NCBI RefSeq assembly: GCF_027941835.1
Contig: NZ_CP116005.1
Coordinates: forward strand, 2,991,501 to 3,055,500
Direction: 5' to 3'
Length of the DNA stretch: 64,000 nt
From: Sphingosinicella microcystinivorans
Lineage (GTDB): Bacteria > Pseudomonadota > Alphaproteobacteria > Sphingomonadales > Sphingomonadaceae
A program made the position numbers and the translations under genes. How positions within the stretch are numbered: the stretch's first letter is position 1; each line of letters begins with the position of its first letter. The notes under the pieces are model-generated. The model was not told where the DNA came from and searched no databases. It saw only the letters and a list, made by a program, of their open reading frames with translations. Shown here piece after piece: positions 18,017-24,951 of this stretch.

Positions 18017-18092
18017 TGGTGGAGCTGAGGGGAATCGAACCCCTGACCTCTGCAGTGCGATTGCAGCGCTCTCCCATCTGAGCTACAGCCCC
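18017..18092 (-). tRNA. tRNA-Ala (CGC)
   Basis: A complete 76-base cloverleaf with an encoded CCA end. The acceptor stem is GGGGCTG/CAGCTCC with one G-T pair, the D arm is GCTC...GAGC, the anticodon stem is CTGCA/TGCAG with loop ATCGCAC (anticodon CGC), and the T arm is AGGGGTTCGATTCCCCT. It sits in the gap between the PhyH and chorismate mutase genes. Confidence 0.97.
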
Positions 18093-18165
18093 GCTCCGGA
18101 CGGCGCTCTATAGCGATGCCTCCCCGCCGATGCAACGGGGTTTGCGCGGCCCGCGAAAAACCGCT

Positions 18166-18474
18166 TCAGGCCTGTTGCTTCTTGATGCGCTCGTGGTGGC
18201 GGATCACCTCGTCGATGATGAAGCGCAGGAACTTTTCGGCGAGTTCCTCGTCGAGCCTTGCATCGGCGGCGAGCTTGCGGAGACGCGCGATCTGGCGGGC
18301 TTCGCGTTCGGGGTCGGCGGGCGGGAGCCCGGCGGCGGCCTTGTATTCGCCCACCGCCTGCGTGATCTTGAAGCGCTCGGCGAGCATGTGGATCAGCGCC
18401 GCGTCGATGTTGTCGATGCTGCTGCGGTAGGCGGCGAGGCGATCGGCGCGGTCATCGGTGCGGTCGTCGGTCAT
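18166..18474 (-). CDS. Chorismate mutase (AroQ class)
   Basis: A 102-residue all-helical enzyme converting chorismate to prephenate in phenylalanine and tyrosine synthesis. The AroQ pattern is clear: LAAYRSSIDNIDAALIHMLAERF, then KITQAVGEYKA with the active-site Lys, then PEREARQIARLR and the C-terminal helix EKFLRFIIDEVIRHHE. The ATG at 18474 has GGGGAG five bases upstream; the much longer open frame before it is only the antisense of the divergent ispB. It is a single-domain protein, not fused to prephenate dehydratase. Confidence 0.92.
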   Translation of the reverse strand: MTDDRTDDRADRLAAYRSSIDNIDAALIHMLAERFKITQAVGEYKAAAGLPPADPEREARQIARLRKLAADARLDEELAEKFLRFIIDEVIRHHERIKKQQA

Positions 18475-18588
18475 CAGGCTCCCCAAATGGTCGGCGCGTC
18501 GAAGTGGCGCGGTGACAAGACGCCGTGGATGTAGCATGGACGCATGAACGCGGGGTAGCCCGCAAACGCGAGGAAACAGGTCAGAGTC

Positions 18589-19605
18589 GTGAGCGCTACC
18601 ATCCACAGGTTGAACCCGGCGGAGCCCGCGCCGTCCATCGACGGGCTGATGCAGCTCGTGGCGCCCGAAATGAACGCGGTCAACCAGATCATCCTCGACC
18701 GGATGCAGAGCCCGGTGGCGGTGATCCCGGCGCTTGCGGGGCACCTGATCTCCGGCGGCGGCAAGCGGCTGCGCCCGATGCTGACGCTCGCGAGCGCGCG
18801 GCTGCTCGGCTACTCCGGCGAGCGGCACCACAAGCTCGCGGCGAGCGTCGAGTTCATCCACACCGCGACGCTGCTCCATGACGACGTGGTGGACGGCTCG
18901 GACCTCCGGCGCGGCAAGAAGGCCGCGAACCTCATCTGGGGCAATCAGGCGACCGTGCTGGTCGGCGACTTCCTGTTCAGCCGGGCCTTCGAGCTGATGG
19001 TCGAGGACGGCTCCCTGCGCGTGCTCAAGATCCTGTCGAACGCCTCGGCGGTGATCGCGCAGGGCGAGGTCGACCAGTTGATGGTCGCGCGGCAGATCGA
19101 GACGAGCGAGGAAAAATATCTTCAGGTCATCACCGCGAAGACGGCGGTGCTGTTCGCCGCCGCCTGCCAGATCGCGGCCGTGGTGGCGGAGCGCGACGAG
19201 GCTTGCGAGGCGGCGCTCGAAAGCTATGGCCGCAATCTCGGCATCGCCTTCCAGCTCGTCGACGACGCCATCGACTACATGTCCGACGCCGAAACCATGG
19301 GCAAGGGGCAGGGCGACGACTTCCGCGAAGGCAAATTGACGCTGCCGGTGATCCTCGCCTACCGGCGCGGCGGCGACGAGGAACGGCAGTTCTGGCGCGA
19401 CGCGATGGAAGGGCGGCGCAAGTCCGACGCCGATCTCGCCGAGGCGATCGAGCGGCTGAAGACCTCCGGCTCGATCGCCGATACGCTGGCGCGTGCGCGG
19501 CACTACGGCGAACTCGCCATCGACGCGATCGCCGACATGCCCGCGAGCAGCGCGAAGACGGCGCTCACCGAAACCGTCCGCTTCGCGATCGCCCGCGCAT
19601 TCTGA
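18589..19605 (+). CDS. ispB: Polyprenyl (octaprenyl/decaprenyl-type) diphosphate synthase
   Basis: A trans-prenyltransferase that builds the ubiquinone side chain from FPP and IPP. The 338 residues contain GGKRLRPML (IPP binding), the first Asp-rich motif LLHDDVVDGSDLRRG and the second, QLVDDAIDY. These identify the long-chain type. The start is GTG at 18589, with an AGG-containing leader. It is divergent from chorismate mutase and upstream of the complex I subunit gene, which fits a respiratory role. Chain length cannot be read from sequence with certainty. Confidence 0.93.
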   Translation: MSATIHRLNPAEPAPSIDGLMQLVAPEMNAVNQIILDRMQSPVAVIPALAGHLISGGGKRLRPMLTLASARLLGYSGERHHKLAASVEFIHTATLLHDDVVDGSDLRRGKKAANLIWGNQATVLVGDFLFSRAFELMVEDGSLRVLKILSNASAVIAQGEVDQLMVARQIETSEEKYLQVITAKTAVLFAAACQIAAVVAERDEACEAALESYGRNLGIAFQLVDDAIDYMSDAETMGKGQGDDFREGKLTLPVILAYRRGGDEERQFWRDAMEGRRKSDADLAEAIERLKTSGSIADTLARARHYGELAIDAIADMPASSAKTALTETVRFAIARAF

Positions 19606-19674
19606 CGGCTTGACGCACGGCACGCGGCTGCGCCATTGGCGGCGCAAGCCAAGGTTTCGGAAGGACGAGGACGG

Positions 19675-19953
19675 ATGGCAGCCCGGATCTACCAGCGCCC
19701 CAAGAACGCGATGCAGAGCGGCAAGGCGCACACCGAGGAGTGGGTGCTGGAGTTCGAGCGCGCGGACCCGCAGCGCCCCGATCCGCTCACCGGCTGGGCG
19801 GGCTCGGCCGACACGCGCCGCCAGCTGAGGCTGCGTTTCGACAGCGCGGACGCGGCCAGGGCCTATGCGGAGCGGGAAGGCCTCGCCTACACCGTGCTGC
19901 CGCCGCGCACGCACCGCCTGAAAATCCAGGCCTACGCCGACAATTTCAAATAG
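19675..19953 (+). CDS. NDUFS4-family NADH dehydrogenase accessory subunit
   Basis: A 92-residue ETC complex I subunit (18-kDa/AQDQ family), an accessory subunit found in alphaproteobacteria and mitochondria. It has ARIYQRPKNAMQSG at the start, WVLEFER in the first strand, PLTGWAGSADTRRQLRLRF and the C-terminal AYADNFK. The ATG at 19675 gives the family start. It lies 69 bases after ispB on the same strand and 27 bases before tRNA-Arg. Confidence 0.9.
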   Translation: MAARIYQRPKNAMQSGKAHTEEWVLEFERADPQRPDPLTGWAGSADTRRQLRLRFDSADAARAYAEREGLAYTVLPPRTHRLKIQAYADNFK

Positions 19954-19980
19954 CGCGCATTTGCGCTAAGGCGCGTGCGT

Positions 19981-20057
19981 GCGCCCGTAGCTCAGCCGGA
20001 TAGAGCACGAGCCTTCTAAGCTTGGGGTCGCAGGTTCGAATCCTGCCGGGCGCGCCA
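19981..20057 (+). tRNA. tRNA-Arg (TCT), integration target
   Basis: A complete 77-base cloverleaf with encoded CCA. The acceptor stem is GCGCCCG/CGGGCGC, the anticodon stem CGAGC/GCTTG with loop CTTCTAA (anticodon TCT), and the T arm GCAGGTTCGAATCCTGC. Its 3' 47 bases are repeated at 30217-30263, marking it as the attachment site of the element that follows. The tRNA gene itself is intact. Confidence 0.97.
20011..20057. repeat. attL core (47-bp direct repeat with 30217-30263)
   Basis: The sequence starting GCCTTCTAAGCTTGGGGTCG and ending CGCGCCA is identical at 30217-30263. It covers the anticodon loop through the CCA end of tRNA-Arg. Bases on both sides of the two copies differ, so the limits are exact. 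Confidence 0.93.
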
Positions 20058-20103
20058 TATTTTCAGACACTTAGCAGTTTCCTAAATTGACCATGTGGCT
20101 TTC

Positions 20104-20121
20104 AGGTAACGCATAGGTAAC
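20104..20121. promoter_or_regulatory. Left-arm AGGTAAC repeats, candidate integrase arm sites
   Basis: AGGTAAC occurs at 20104-20110 and 20115-20121, an 11-base period, about 50 bases inside attL. The same word occurs twice, and once inverted, just inside attR (30086-30121). Tyrosine integrases bind such arm-type repeats. Confidence 0.5.
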
Positions 20122-20147
20122 AAAACGCCCGGCACTGAGGCCAGGCG
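20121..20147 (-). terminator. Rho-independent terminator of the element's minus-strand operon
   Basis: On the minus strand CGCCTGGC and GCCGGGCG form an 8-bp stem (one G-T pair) around CTCAGT, followed by TTTTG. It lies 26 bases beyond the last minus-strand gene of the element. Confidence 0.6.
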
Positions 20148-20173
20148 CTGTGTTCGGGTGGTGGGTTAGGTAT

Positions 20174-20440
20174 TCAGGCGTCATTCTTGATGACAGCCTC
20201 GACTTCGCGGCGCAGGTCTCCAGATATGGCATACCGGGCATCGATGCCGTTGGCGGCAAGAAGCAGGCCGTCAATAAGTGCCCGCAATTCCTCCCGTGAA
20301 TCCTCCATGCGCGGGTCTTCATGAACGCAGTCCAGTAGATCATTCTCCAAGGCAAGGCCGAGAACACCCACAGCGCACCGGTGGAAGCGTCCGAGCGCTT
20401 CAGCGGTCGCGATGTGGTCCAGGATTGTTGGGCGGGTCAT
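20174..20440 (-). CDS. Hypothetical protein of the satellite element
   Basis: An 88-residue mainly helical, slightly acidic protein I do not recognise. It has no signal peptide or membrane segment. The sequence includes HIATAEALGRFHRCAVGVLGL and RREVEAVIKNDA. Its ATG overlaps the stop of the upstream gene by four bases, so it is the last gene of a coupled pair and is followed by the element's terminator. Coupling and good codon structure support it being real. Confidence 0.6.
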   Translation of the reverse strand: MTRPTILDHIATAEALGRFHRCAVGVLGLALENDLLDCVHEDPRMEDSREELRALIDGLLLAANGIDARYAISGDLRREVEAVIKNDA

Positions 20441-20805
20441 TGTCCGGCCTCCCGCACTTCATCGTGGAAACGCAGCAGGCAGAGAAGTATCTGCACCCCG
20501 TCGATCACGTCGGCGGCATCGTCGACATCGGGCTTTCCACCATCGGCAAGGTAGCTCGTCAGAACACTAAGAATCCCGCTGGCGGGGCAGACAATCCTCT
20601 CGACGAAGCCAGCACCTCCAAAGCTTGCGAAAGGCCGATAGTTGTTGATGCCTATGGAGCGGATACGCCCTTCGGTGAGACGGGCCACGAGTTCGTCGCG
20701 GGTCAGGCGCCCCTCCTGATAGGCTTCTAGCAGCTTGTATTCGCTGGAGATGTCGTCATTGGTATTGGTTCGGGCGCACGCCGCCCGTATGCTGGAATCA
20801 GCCAT
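20437..20805 (-). CDS. Hypothetical protein of the satellite element
   Basis: A 122-residue soluble protein of unknown function. The N-terminal part is polar (CARTNTNDDISSEYKLLEAYQEG), then RLTRDELVARLTEG resembles a short helical binding element, and the C-terminal half is more hydrophobic (DVIDGVQILLCLLRFHDEV). Four cysteines are present. It is coupled to the 88-residue gene downstream and divergent from the ribbon-helix-helix gene at 20891. Confidence 0.62.
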   Translation of the reverse strand: MADSSIRAACARTNTNDDISSEYKLLEAYQEGRLTRDELVARLTEGRIRSIGINNYRPFASFGGAGFVERIVCPASGILSVLTSYLADGGKPDVDDAADVIDGVQILLCLLRFHDEVREAGQ

Positions 20806-20877
20806 TATCGCATCCTTTCATGCGGTTTCGGTCAGAGCCGGGTGGAAGGTGGTGCTTTCGCTCGGCTCGATTTTCTA

Positions 20878-20913
20878 GTACGTGATATTTATGCCTGACG
20901 CAATATCTCGTAC
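20878..20913. promoter_or_regulatory. Long inverted repeat over the start of the ribbon-helix-helix gene
   Basis: GTACGTGATATT (20878-20889) and AATATCTCGTAC (20902-20913) are inverted repeats matching at 11 of 12 positions, separated by 12 bases that include the ATG at 20891. Ribbon-helix-helix proteins often repress their own genes through such dyads. Confidence 0.45.
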
Positions 20914-21076
20914 CGGAAAAAGGGGGCGCCCATCGACTGGCGCGATTTCTGTTCATCTGCGCGCCGAGCCTTCATTGATCGAGGCCGTAGACGCATGGCG
21001 CGAGGATCAGCCGGACAAGCCTACGCGGCCGGAAGCTATCCGCAGGCTGGTGGAGAAGGGGCTATCGGGCAAATAG
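20891..21076 (+). CDS. Ribbon-helix-helix DNA-binding protein
   Basis: A 61-residue protein with the ribbon-helix-helix layout: a basic start (RTGKRGRPS), a short strand (AISVHLRAEPSLIEAVDAW) and a second helix (RPEAIRRLVEKGL). This matches small CopG/Arc-like repressors. A GTG at 20882 would add three residues. It is the only rightward gene in the element, and an imperfect dyad overlaps its start, so autoregulation is likely. Confidence 0.65.
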   Translation: MPDAISRTGKRGRPSTGAISVHLRAEPSLIEAVDAWREDQPDKPTRPEAIRRLVEKGLSGK

Positions 21077-21092
21077 CCTGTAAGCACTGCCA

Positions 21093-22895
21093 TCAGCCGA
21101 GATACTTCCGGTTGCGGCGGAGGCCGTTGCGGACGGTGGCGACAGAACCTTGAACGATTGCCGGAGCGGCCCGTGCGACAGTCTGCCCCGAAATCTGCTG
21201 CACGCGGGCATCGAAGTATTGCGACGGCACGATCTCAACGCGGGTCAGGCCGCCGCCCACGTCATTGGCGGGCGTGACCATGCCGCCGACGTTCGGCGTG
21301 AAGTATTCCGGTCCACGCTCGCCGACGAGATAGGTTGTCCCTGCGTCGACTGAACCGCCGAAGGCGCGACCGCCGCCGAAGATTGAGCCGATTGAGGAGA
21401 CGATTGTATTGAACAGACCCCCAAGGCCCGTGCCGCCACTGCCCGAAGCGCTCAACGCCTCCATCTTGGCACGCATCCTGTCGAGGATAGGTTCGATCAC
21501 CAGCATCCGCACGGCAAGACGGGCAAACCATTTCCCGATGTCGTCGAGGTTCTTACCGGCACTGAACGTCAGGTCTTCAAGCGCATCGCCGAGCGCGCCG
21601 ACTGCCTGCTCCCGCATGTACTCCATGCGTTCGCCCGCGCGTTGCAGGGAGTCGATGAGGGGCTGAAAGTTCGCGGCATTCGCGGCGTCGATCTCTGCCA
21701 CGATGTCGGACAGCGGGCGCCCCATTCGCTCCAGCGTGGCGGTGGCGCGCTTTGCGCTTGCGTCCAGATCGGCCAGATAGCCGTCAATGTCTCCAACCGC
21801 GAAGTCGTCGAAGATGCCTTTGGCGGCCCTCACGCCTGTTGAGCGCGTGGGATTCGGGTCTTTGGGGTCGAGCCTGACCCGGGTGCGACCGCTGATCCAG
21901 TCGAGGCCGGTAAGGTTCACGGATGCAAGCCTCGCCGCCGTCCGCTTCTGGTCGGCTTCGATCTGGTCAAGCATCTTTCGGTGTTGCCGAATCAGCTCGT
22001 CCTGCGCGCCTTGCAGGGTTTTGTCGTCATAGAGCCAGGAATTGTTCAGAACGAAATTCGCCTGCGCAGCCCAGTATTTGTCCCAGAGCTTTCCGGCAGC
22101 GTTCCCGATCGCCTCGAAAGCCGTGATCGCATCGGCGGCGAGGATGACGGACTTGGTCTGGATGGCCTCGACGAGCAGATCCCACTTTTCATTGGCATCG
22201 GCGAGCTTCGCGACCATCTCGGTGTCGATGACCTTGCCCGCGCTTCGAAAGTCCGTTTCGGCCTGCTTCAACGCCTTGCCGCCATCGCCGAGCGCCGCCG
22301 CGAGCTGGGTGCCGAACTTCGCGGAAACGAGGTCAGCCGCGATTGATGCTCGCTTGGCCGGGCTATCAATATCGCCGAGAGACTGCGCCAAGGCGTCGAT
22401 CGTCTGGTCTGTCGTCACGATCTCGCCCGACAGAATTTTCGCGCTGATTCCGAGCTTGTCTAGCGCCTTGGTCGCGGCGTTCTCCGCGCCGGACGCCACG
22501 TCGCCTTGGGCCGTGATCAACTTTTGGAGGATCTTCTCGTAGGTCGTCGCATCGACTTCGAGACTGCGGAACGCACCCTTGAGTGTCTGGAACCGCTCGA
22601 CCGAAATGTTCGCCTGATCCGCTGCCGTTGCGAGGTCATCGGCGAAGTCCAGAATCGCCTTGGCGCCGCCCTGTAGAAGCCCAACGCCGATGCCTGCTGC
22701 GAAACCCGCGAGGGTGTTCGTCATCACGGTTGCGGCACTGCCGATCTTTTTGAACGCGCCCTCGACACGCCCACCGATCGTGCGCGCATCCTTGTCGAAA
22801 CGCGAAAGCGTCCGGTTCGCCTTCGCGAGGTCGGCTTCCAGCTTTGTGACCTTCGCCTCAATGTCGATGACAACAGAGCCAATTTTTGTTGCCAT
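21093..22895 (-). CDS. Phage tail tape-measure protein
   Basis: A 600-residue protein in which tape-measure features are clear. The N-terminus is a long coiled-coil (VIDIEAKVTKLEADLAKANR) with a hydrophobic patch at about residues 55-80 (MTNTLAGFAAGIGVGLLQGG). The C-terminal end has GRAFGGSVDAGTTYLVGERG then PEYFTPNVGGMV, the usual closing motif of lambda-like tape measures in alphaproteobacterial prophages. The length would fit a tail near 90 nm if the common 0.15 nm per residue rule holds (inference). Its start overlaps the upstream stop by one base. No other tail gene is present, which is unusual. Confidence 0.86.
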   Translation of the reverse strand: MATKIGSVVIDIEAKVTKLEADLAKANRTLSRFDKDARTIGGRVEGAFKKIGSAATVMTNTLAGFAAGIGVGLLQGGAKAILDFADDLATAADQANISVERFQTLKGAFRSLEVDATTYEKILQKLITAQGDVASGAENAATKALDKLGISAKILSGEIVTTDQTIDALAQSLGDIDSPAKRASIAADLVSAKFGTQLAAALGDGGKALKQAETDFRSAGKVIDTEMVAKLADANEKWDLLVEAIQTKSVILAADAITAFEAIGNAAGKLWDKYWAAQANFVLNNSWLYDDKTLQGAQDELIRQHRKMLDQIEADQKRTAARLASVNLTGLDWISGRTRVRLDPKDPNPTRSTGVRAAKGIFDDFAVGDIDGYLADLDASAKRATATLERMGRPLSDIVAEIDAANAANFQPLIDSLQRAGERMEYMREQAVGALGDALEDLTFSAGKNLDDIGKWFARLAVRMLVIEPILDRMRAKMEALSASGSGGTGLGGLFNTIVSSIGSIFGGGRAFGGSVDAGTTYLVGERGPEYFTPNVGGMVTPANDVGGGLTRVEIVPSQYFDARVQQISGQTVARAAPAIVQGSVATVRNGLRRNRKYLG

Positions 22896-23122
22896 CAGTG
22901 GCCCCTTCCTTGACCGAGGTCGATGCCATCCGCCATCTGGCGCAGGAATGCAGCTACGTCCGTTGCCCGGTACTGGCGAAGTGCGATGGTCGCTCCAGAC
23001 GCCACGGCGACAAGCGAGATTGTCGGGCCTGCCTCAGACAGCAGATTCCGCACGGCGAGCGCCATAGCGACGCTGCTCAGTTCGTATCGCGGGTCCGCGA
23101 CCATCTGCTCGTGCAGGTTCAT
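22895..23122 (-). CDS. Hypothetical 75-residue protein, second of a related pair
   Basis: A small helical protein of unknown function. It ends in VAAFLRQMADGIDLG, which resembles IETLRQMANDLEAA of the gene just upstream, and both have the same length, so they may be diverged duplicates. It overlaps its neighbours on both sides by one to four bases within the capsid-to-tape-measure operon. In ordinary tailed phages this position holds tail assembly chaperones, but I see no direct similarity. Confidence 0.6.
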   Translation of the reverse strand: MNLHEQMVADPRYELSSVAMALAVRNLLSEAGPTISLVAVASGATIALRQYRATDVAAFLRQMADGIDLGQGRGH

Positions 23123-23346
23123 GCGACGCGCTCCGTCGTGTGCGTGGCCGCTTCCAGATCGTTCGCCATCTGGCGCAGCGTCTCGATGACTTCGATGCGC
23201 TCGTAATGCGGCAAGGCCCGCATGGCACTCGCACAGATGGCGAACAGCGCAGCCTTCCGGCCGTGCTGACGAACCGCCGCGTCGATCGTGTCGATCATGG
23301 TCCGCATCAGCGGCTCGTCGCCTTTGAACATGCTTATCGCGTGCAT
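23119..23346 (-). CDS. Hypothetical 75-residue protein, first of a related pair
   Basis: A small helical protein with MIDTIDAAVRQHGRKAALFA and a C-terminal LRQMANDLEAATHTTERVA. The first ATG is at 23346; a second at about 23331 (MFKGDEP) is possible. It overlaps the following 75-residue gene by four bases. Function unknown. The shared LRQMA motif with its neighbour suggests a duplication. Confidence 0.62.
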   Translation of the reverse strand: MHAISMFKGDEPLMRTMIDTIDAAVRQHGRKAALFAICASAMRALPHYERIEVIETLRQMANDLEAATHTTERVA

Positions 23347-23420
23347 CGCGCTTCCTCAGAAAGTTGGGCGGCGACAGAGGAGCAAGCCGCCACCGCCCGG
23401 ATGAGCAGTCCGCCCATCAT
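23334..23420 (-). CDS. Possible 28-residue peptide
   Basis: A short frame beginning MMGGLLIRAVAACSSVAA overlaps the stop of the 56-residue coiled-coil gene in an ATGA arrangement and ends inside the next gene's start. It has a hydrophobic N-terminus and a cysteine, loosely like a lipoprotein signal. It could equally be chance. Confidence 0.2.
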   Translation of the reverse strand: MMGGLLIRAVAACSSVAAQLSEEARCTR

Positions 23421-23587
23421 TTCTTCGCCTGTTTCGATTCGATCCCGGAGAGTCGTTTCTCGATATCGGCAAGGCGGGCCATGCGCTCGATTTCCTTCTC
23501 CAGCGCGTCGATCCGCGCAGTGAGCGGGGCAATCGCCTCACGAATAACGGTGGCCGTCGACTCCGCGATAGCAGTCAGGTCAAGCAT
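23417..23587 (-). CDS. Small coiled-coil protein downstream of the capsid gene
   Basis: A 56-residue protein, MLDLTAIAES...IESKQAKK, made almost wholly of one heptad-rich helix (ARIDALEKEIERMARLADIE) with a basic end. It lies 27 bases after the capsid gene on the same strand. A role in assembly, such as scaffold or tether, is only a guess from position. Short coiled-coil genes like this are frequent in prophage structural operons. Confidence 0.55.
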   Translation of the reverse strand: MLDLTAIAESTATVIREAIAPLTARIDALEKEIERMARLADIEKRLSGIESKQAKK

Positions 23588-23614
23588 GTCGGCCTCCCTT
23601 CGCTTCCACGGCGC

Positions 23615-24673
23615 TCACCAGCTCGCCCCCGTCACATGCGCGACGGCGCCAGCACGACGCGGGGCGAACGCGACGTCGACGAGAAGCCGGAGCGCAACCG
23701 CGTCGGTCTGCCAGAGCGAGCGTACCGGGTCGGCGGTTGCCGGGCCGGTAGAGCTGACGATTTCCAGCGGGGTTTCGTCCTCCATGTGAAGGACCGCCTC
23801 GAGGCTCGCGTCGAGGTCGAAGTCGTCGCCGAACGCGTGCAGGATCGAAGACGGATCGGCCGCGATGATCGTGGTGTCAGCAACCGCCAGCGACGGAAGG
23901 ACGGTCAGGGACCGGGCAAGATCGGGTGCGACAATGTAAAGCCGGGCCGCGCGCTTGGGGGACGTGATGAACATGACCTGGCCTGAGCCGCCATCCGCAA
24001 CGGCATCGGAGAGCGCCGCGAAGTCGGACTCGATGGCGAAGCGGTCGCCGCCGGGATAGCCGTCAATCGGCGCAACGCCGTTCAGCAGGCCGGCGTGCAC
24101 GGTGTCCGTGCCGGCGTCGGTGCTGAAATAGGCCGCATCGAGGCTGGCCGCCGCATCCTCGCGGATGAGACGACGAACGACACGCTCGCCGGATGCGCGC
24201 CTTGCGGCCTCGCGTGAGAGCGCGGCGATAAACCCGAACTTGCGGGGGCTGATCTCGCAATCGTCGTTCAGCGCGTAGCTGCGGACGGGAATGGGCTGGC
24301 CCTCGCCGATCCAGTGAACGTCGGTCGACGGCGCTCCGGTGCGCTGCGGAAACTTCTGCTCCTTCGCAGCGCCGAGCGGCACGGAAAGGCCAGCCGCGAT
24401 CAGTGCTGCCGCGGCCGAATGCGGGGCAAGCGATTCGAGGAAATCACCGACGAGGCTTTGCGAAATCTCGGCGGCGAAACCGCTGTCGGCGGTCGTGCCG
24501 AGCGGTGCGGTAGCGCGTGTGACGACGGCCGCGACCGCCTTGTCTTTCTGGAAAACGTCGAGCGCGCGTTCGGCAAGCGAACGGCCGTCGTTTTTCGACG
24601 CACCGACGACGAGCGCGACGAGCGCGGATTCGAGGGTGCGGCTGCGGGTACGTGAGGGGATTGCTGCGAGCAT
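23615..24673 (-). CDS. HK97-like major capsid protein
   Basis: A 352-residue protein whose C-terminal two thirds follow the HK97 capsid fold family. Hallmarks are VHWIGEGQPIPV (start of the folded domain), PRKFGFIAALSREAARRASG, AYFSTDAGTDTVHAGLLNGV and the closing SLWQTDAVALRLLVDV...RRAG...VTGASW. Residues 1-100 may act as a scaffold-like delta region. No separate prohead protease or fused protease domain is visible. It is the first large gene of the structural operon, and a satellite with its own capsid gene is comparable to capsid-forming PICIs. Confidence 0.85.
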   Translation of the reverse strand: MLAAIPSRTRSRTLESALVALVVGASKNDGRSLAERALDVFQKDKAVAAVVTRATAPLGTTADSGFAAEISQSLVGDFLESLAPHSAAAALIAAGLSVPLGAAKEQKFPQRTGAPSTDVHWIGEGQPIPVRSYALNDDCEISPRKFGFIAALSREAARRASGERVVRRLIREDAAASLDAAYFSTDAGTDTVHAGLLNGVAPIDGYPGGDRFAIESDFAALSDAVADGGSGQVMFITSPKRAARLYIVAPDLARSLTVLPSLAVADTTIIAADPSSILHAFGDDFDLDASLEAVLHMEDETPLEIVSSTGPATADPVRSLWQTDAVALRLLVDVAFAPRRAGAVAHVTGASW

Positions 24674-24696
24674 GAGAGATCCTTTCGGCAGCGATT

Positions 24697-24951
24697 CTAC
24701 CGCGCCGCCCGGGCAGGAGAGAGTAACGGCGTTACGGTTTTTTCATCCACGATCTGAAGATCGCCAATCATGCGCTCCAGCCCTGCGGTGAGGGCATCGG
24801 GATCGTCGGTCTCGGAAAGATACCCGGCGGCGATGAGCAGCGCGAACGTCCGGTGCTCGTCGACTTCGACGCGTATAGAGCGCAGGCCGTAACGCTGGCG
24901 CTTGCGGAACCGGCGCTGGCGATCTGCGGCAGATGCGCGGGCGCCACTCAT
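24697..24951 (-). CDS. Small basic protein at the head of the structural operon
   Basis: An 84-residue protein with a strongly basic N-terminus (SAADRQRRFRKRQRYGLRSIRVEVDE) followed by an acidic helical half (LIAAGYLSETDDPDALTAGL). I recall short proteins with the pattern RQRRFRxRQRxGL in many alphaproteobacterial prophages, without known function. The Arg-rich head could bind nucleic acid. It lies 23 bases before the capsid gene. Confidence 0.65.
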   Translation of the reverse strand: MSGARASAADRQRRFRKRQRYGLRSIRVEVDEHRTFALLIAAGYLSETDDPDALTAGLERMIGDLQIVDEKTVTPLLSPARAAR

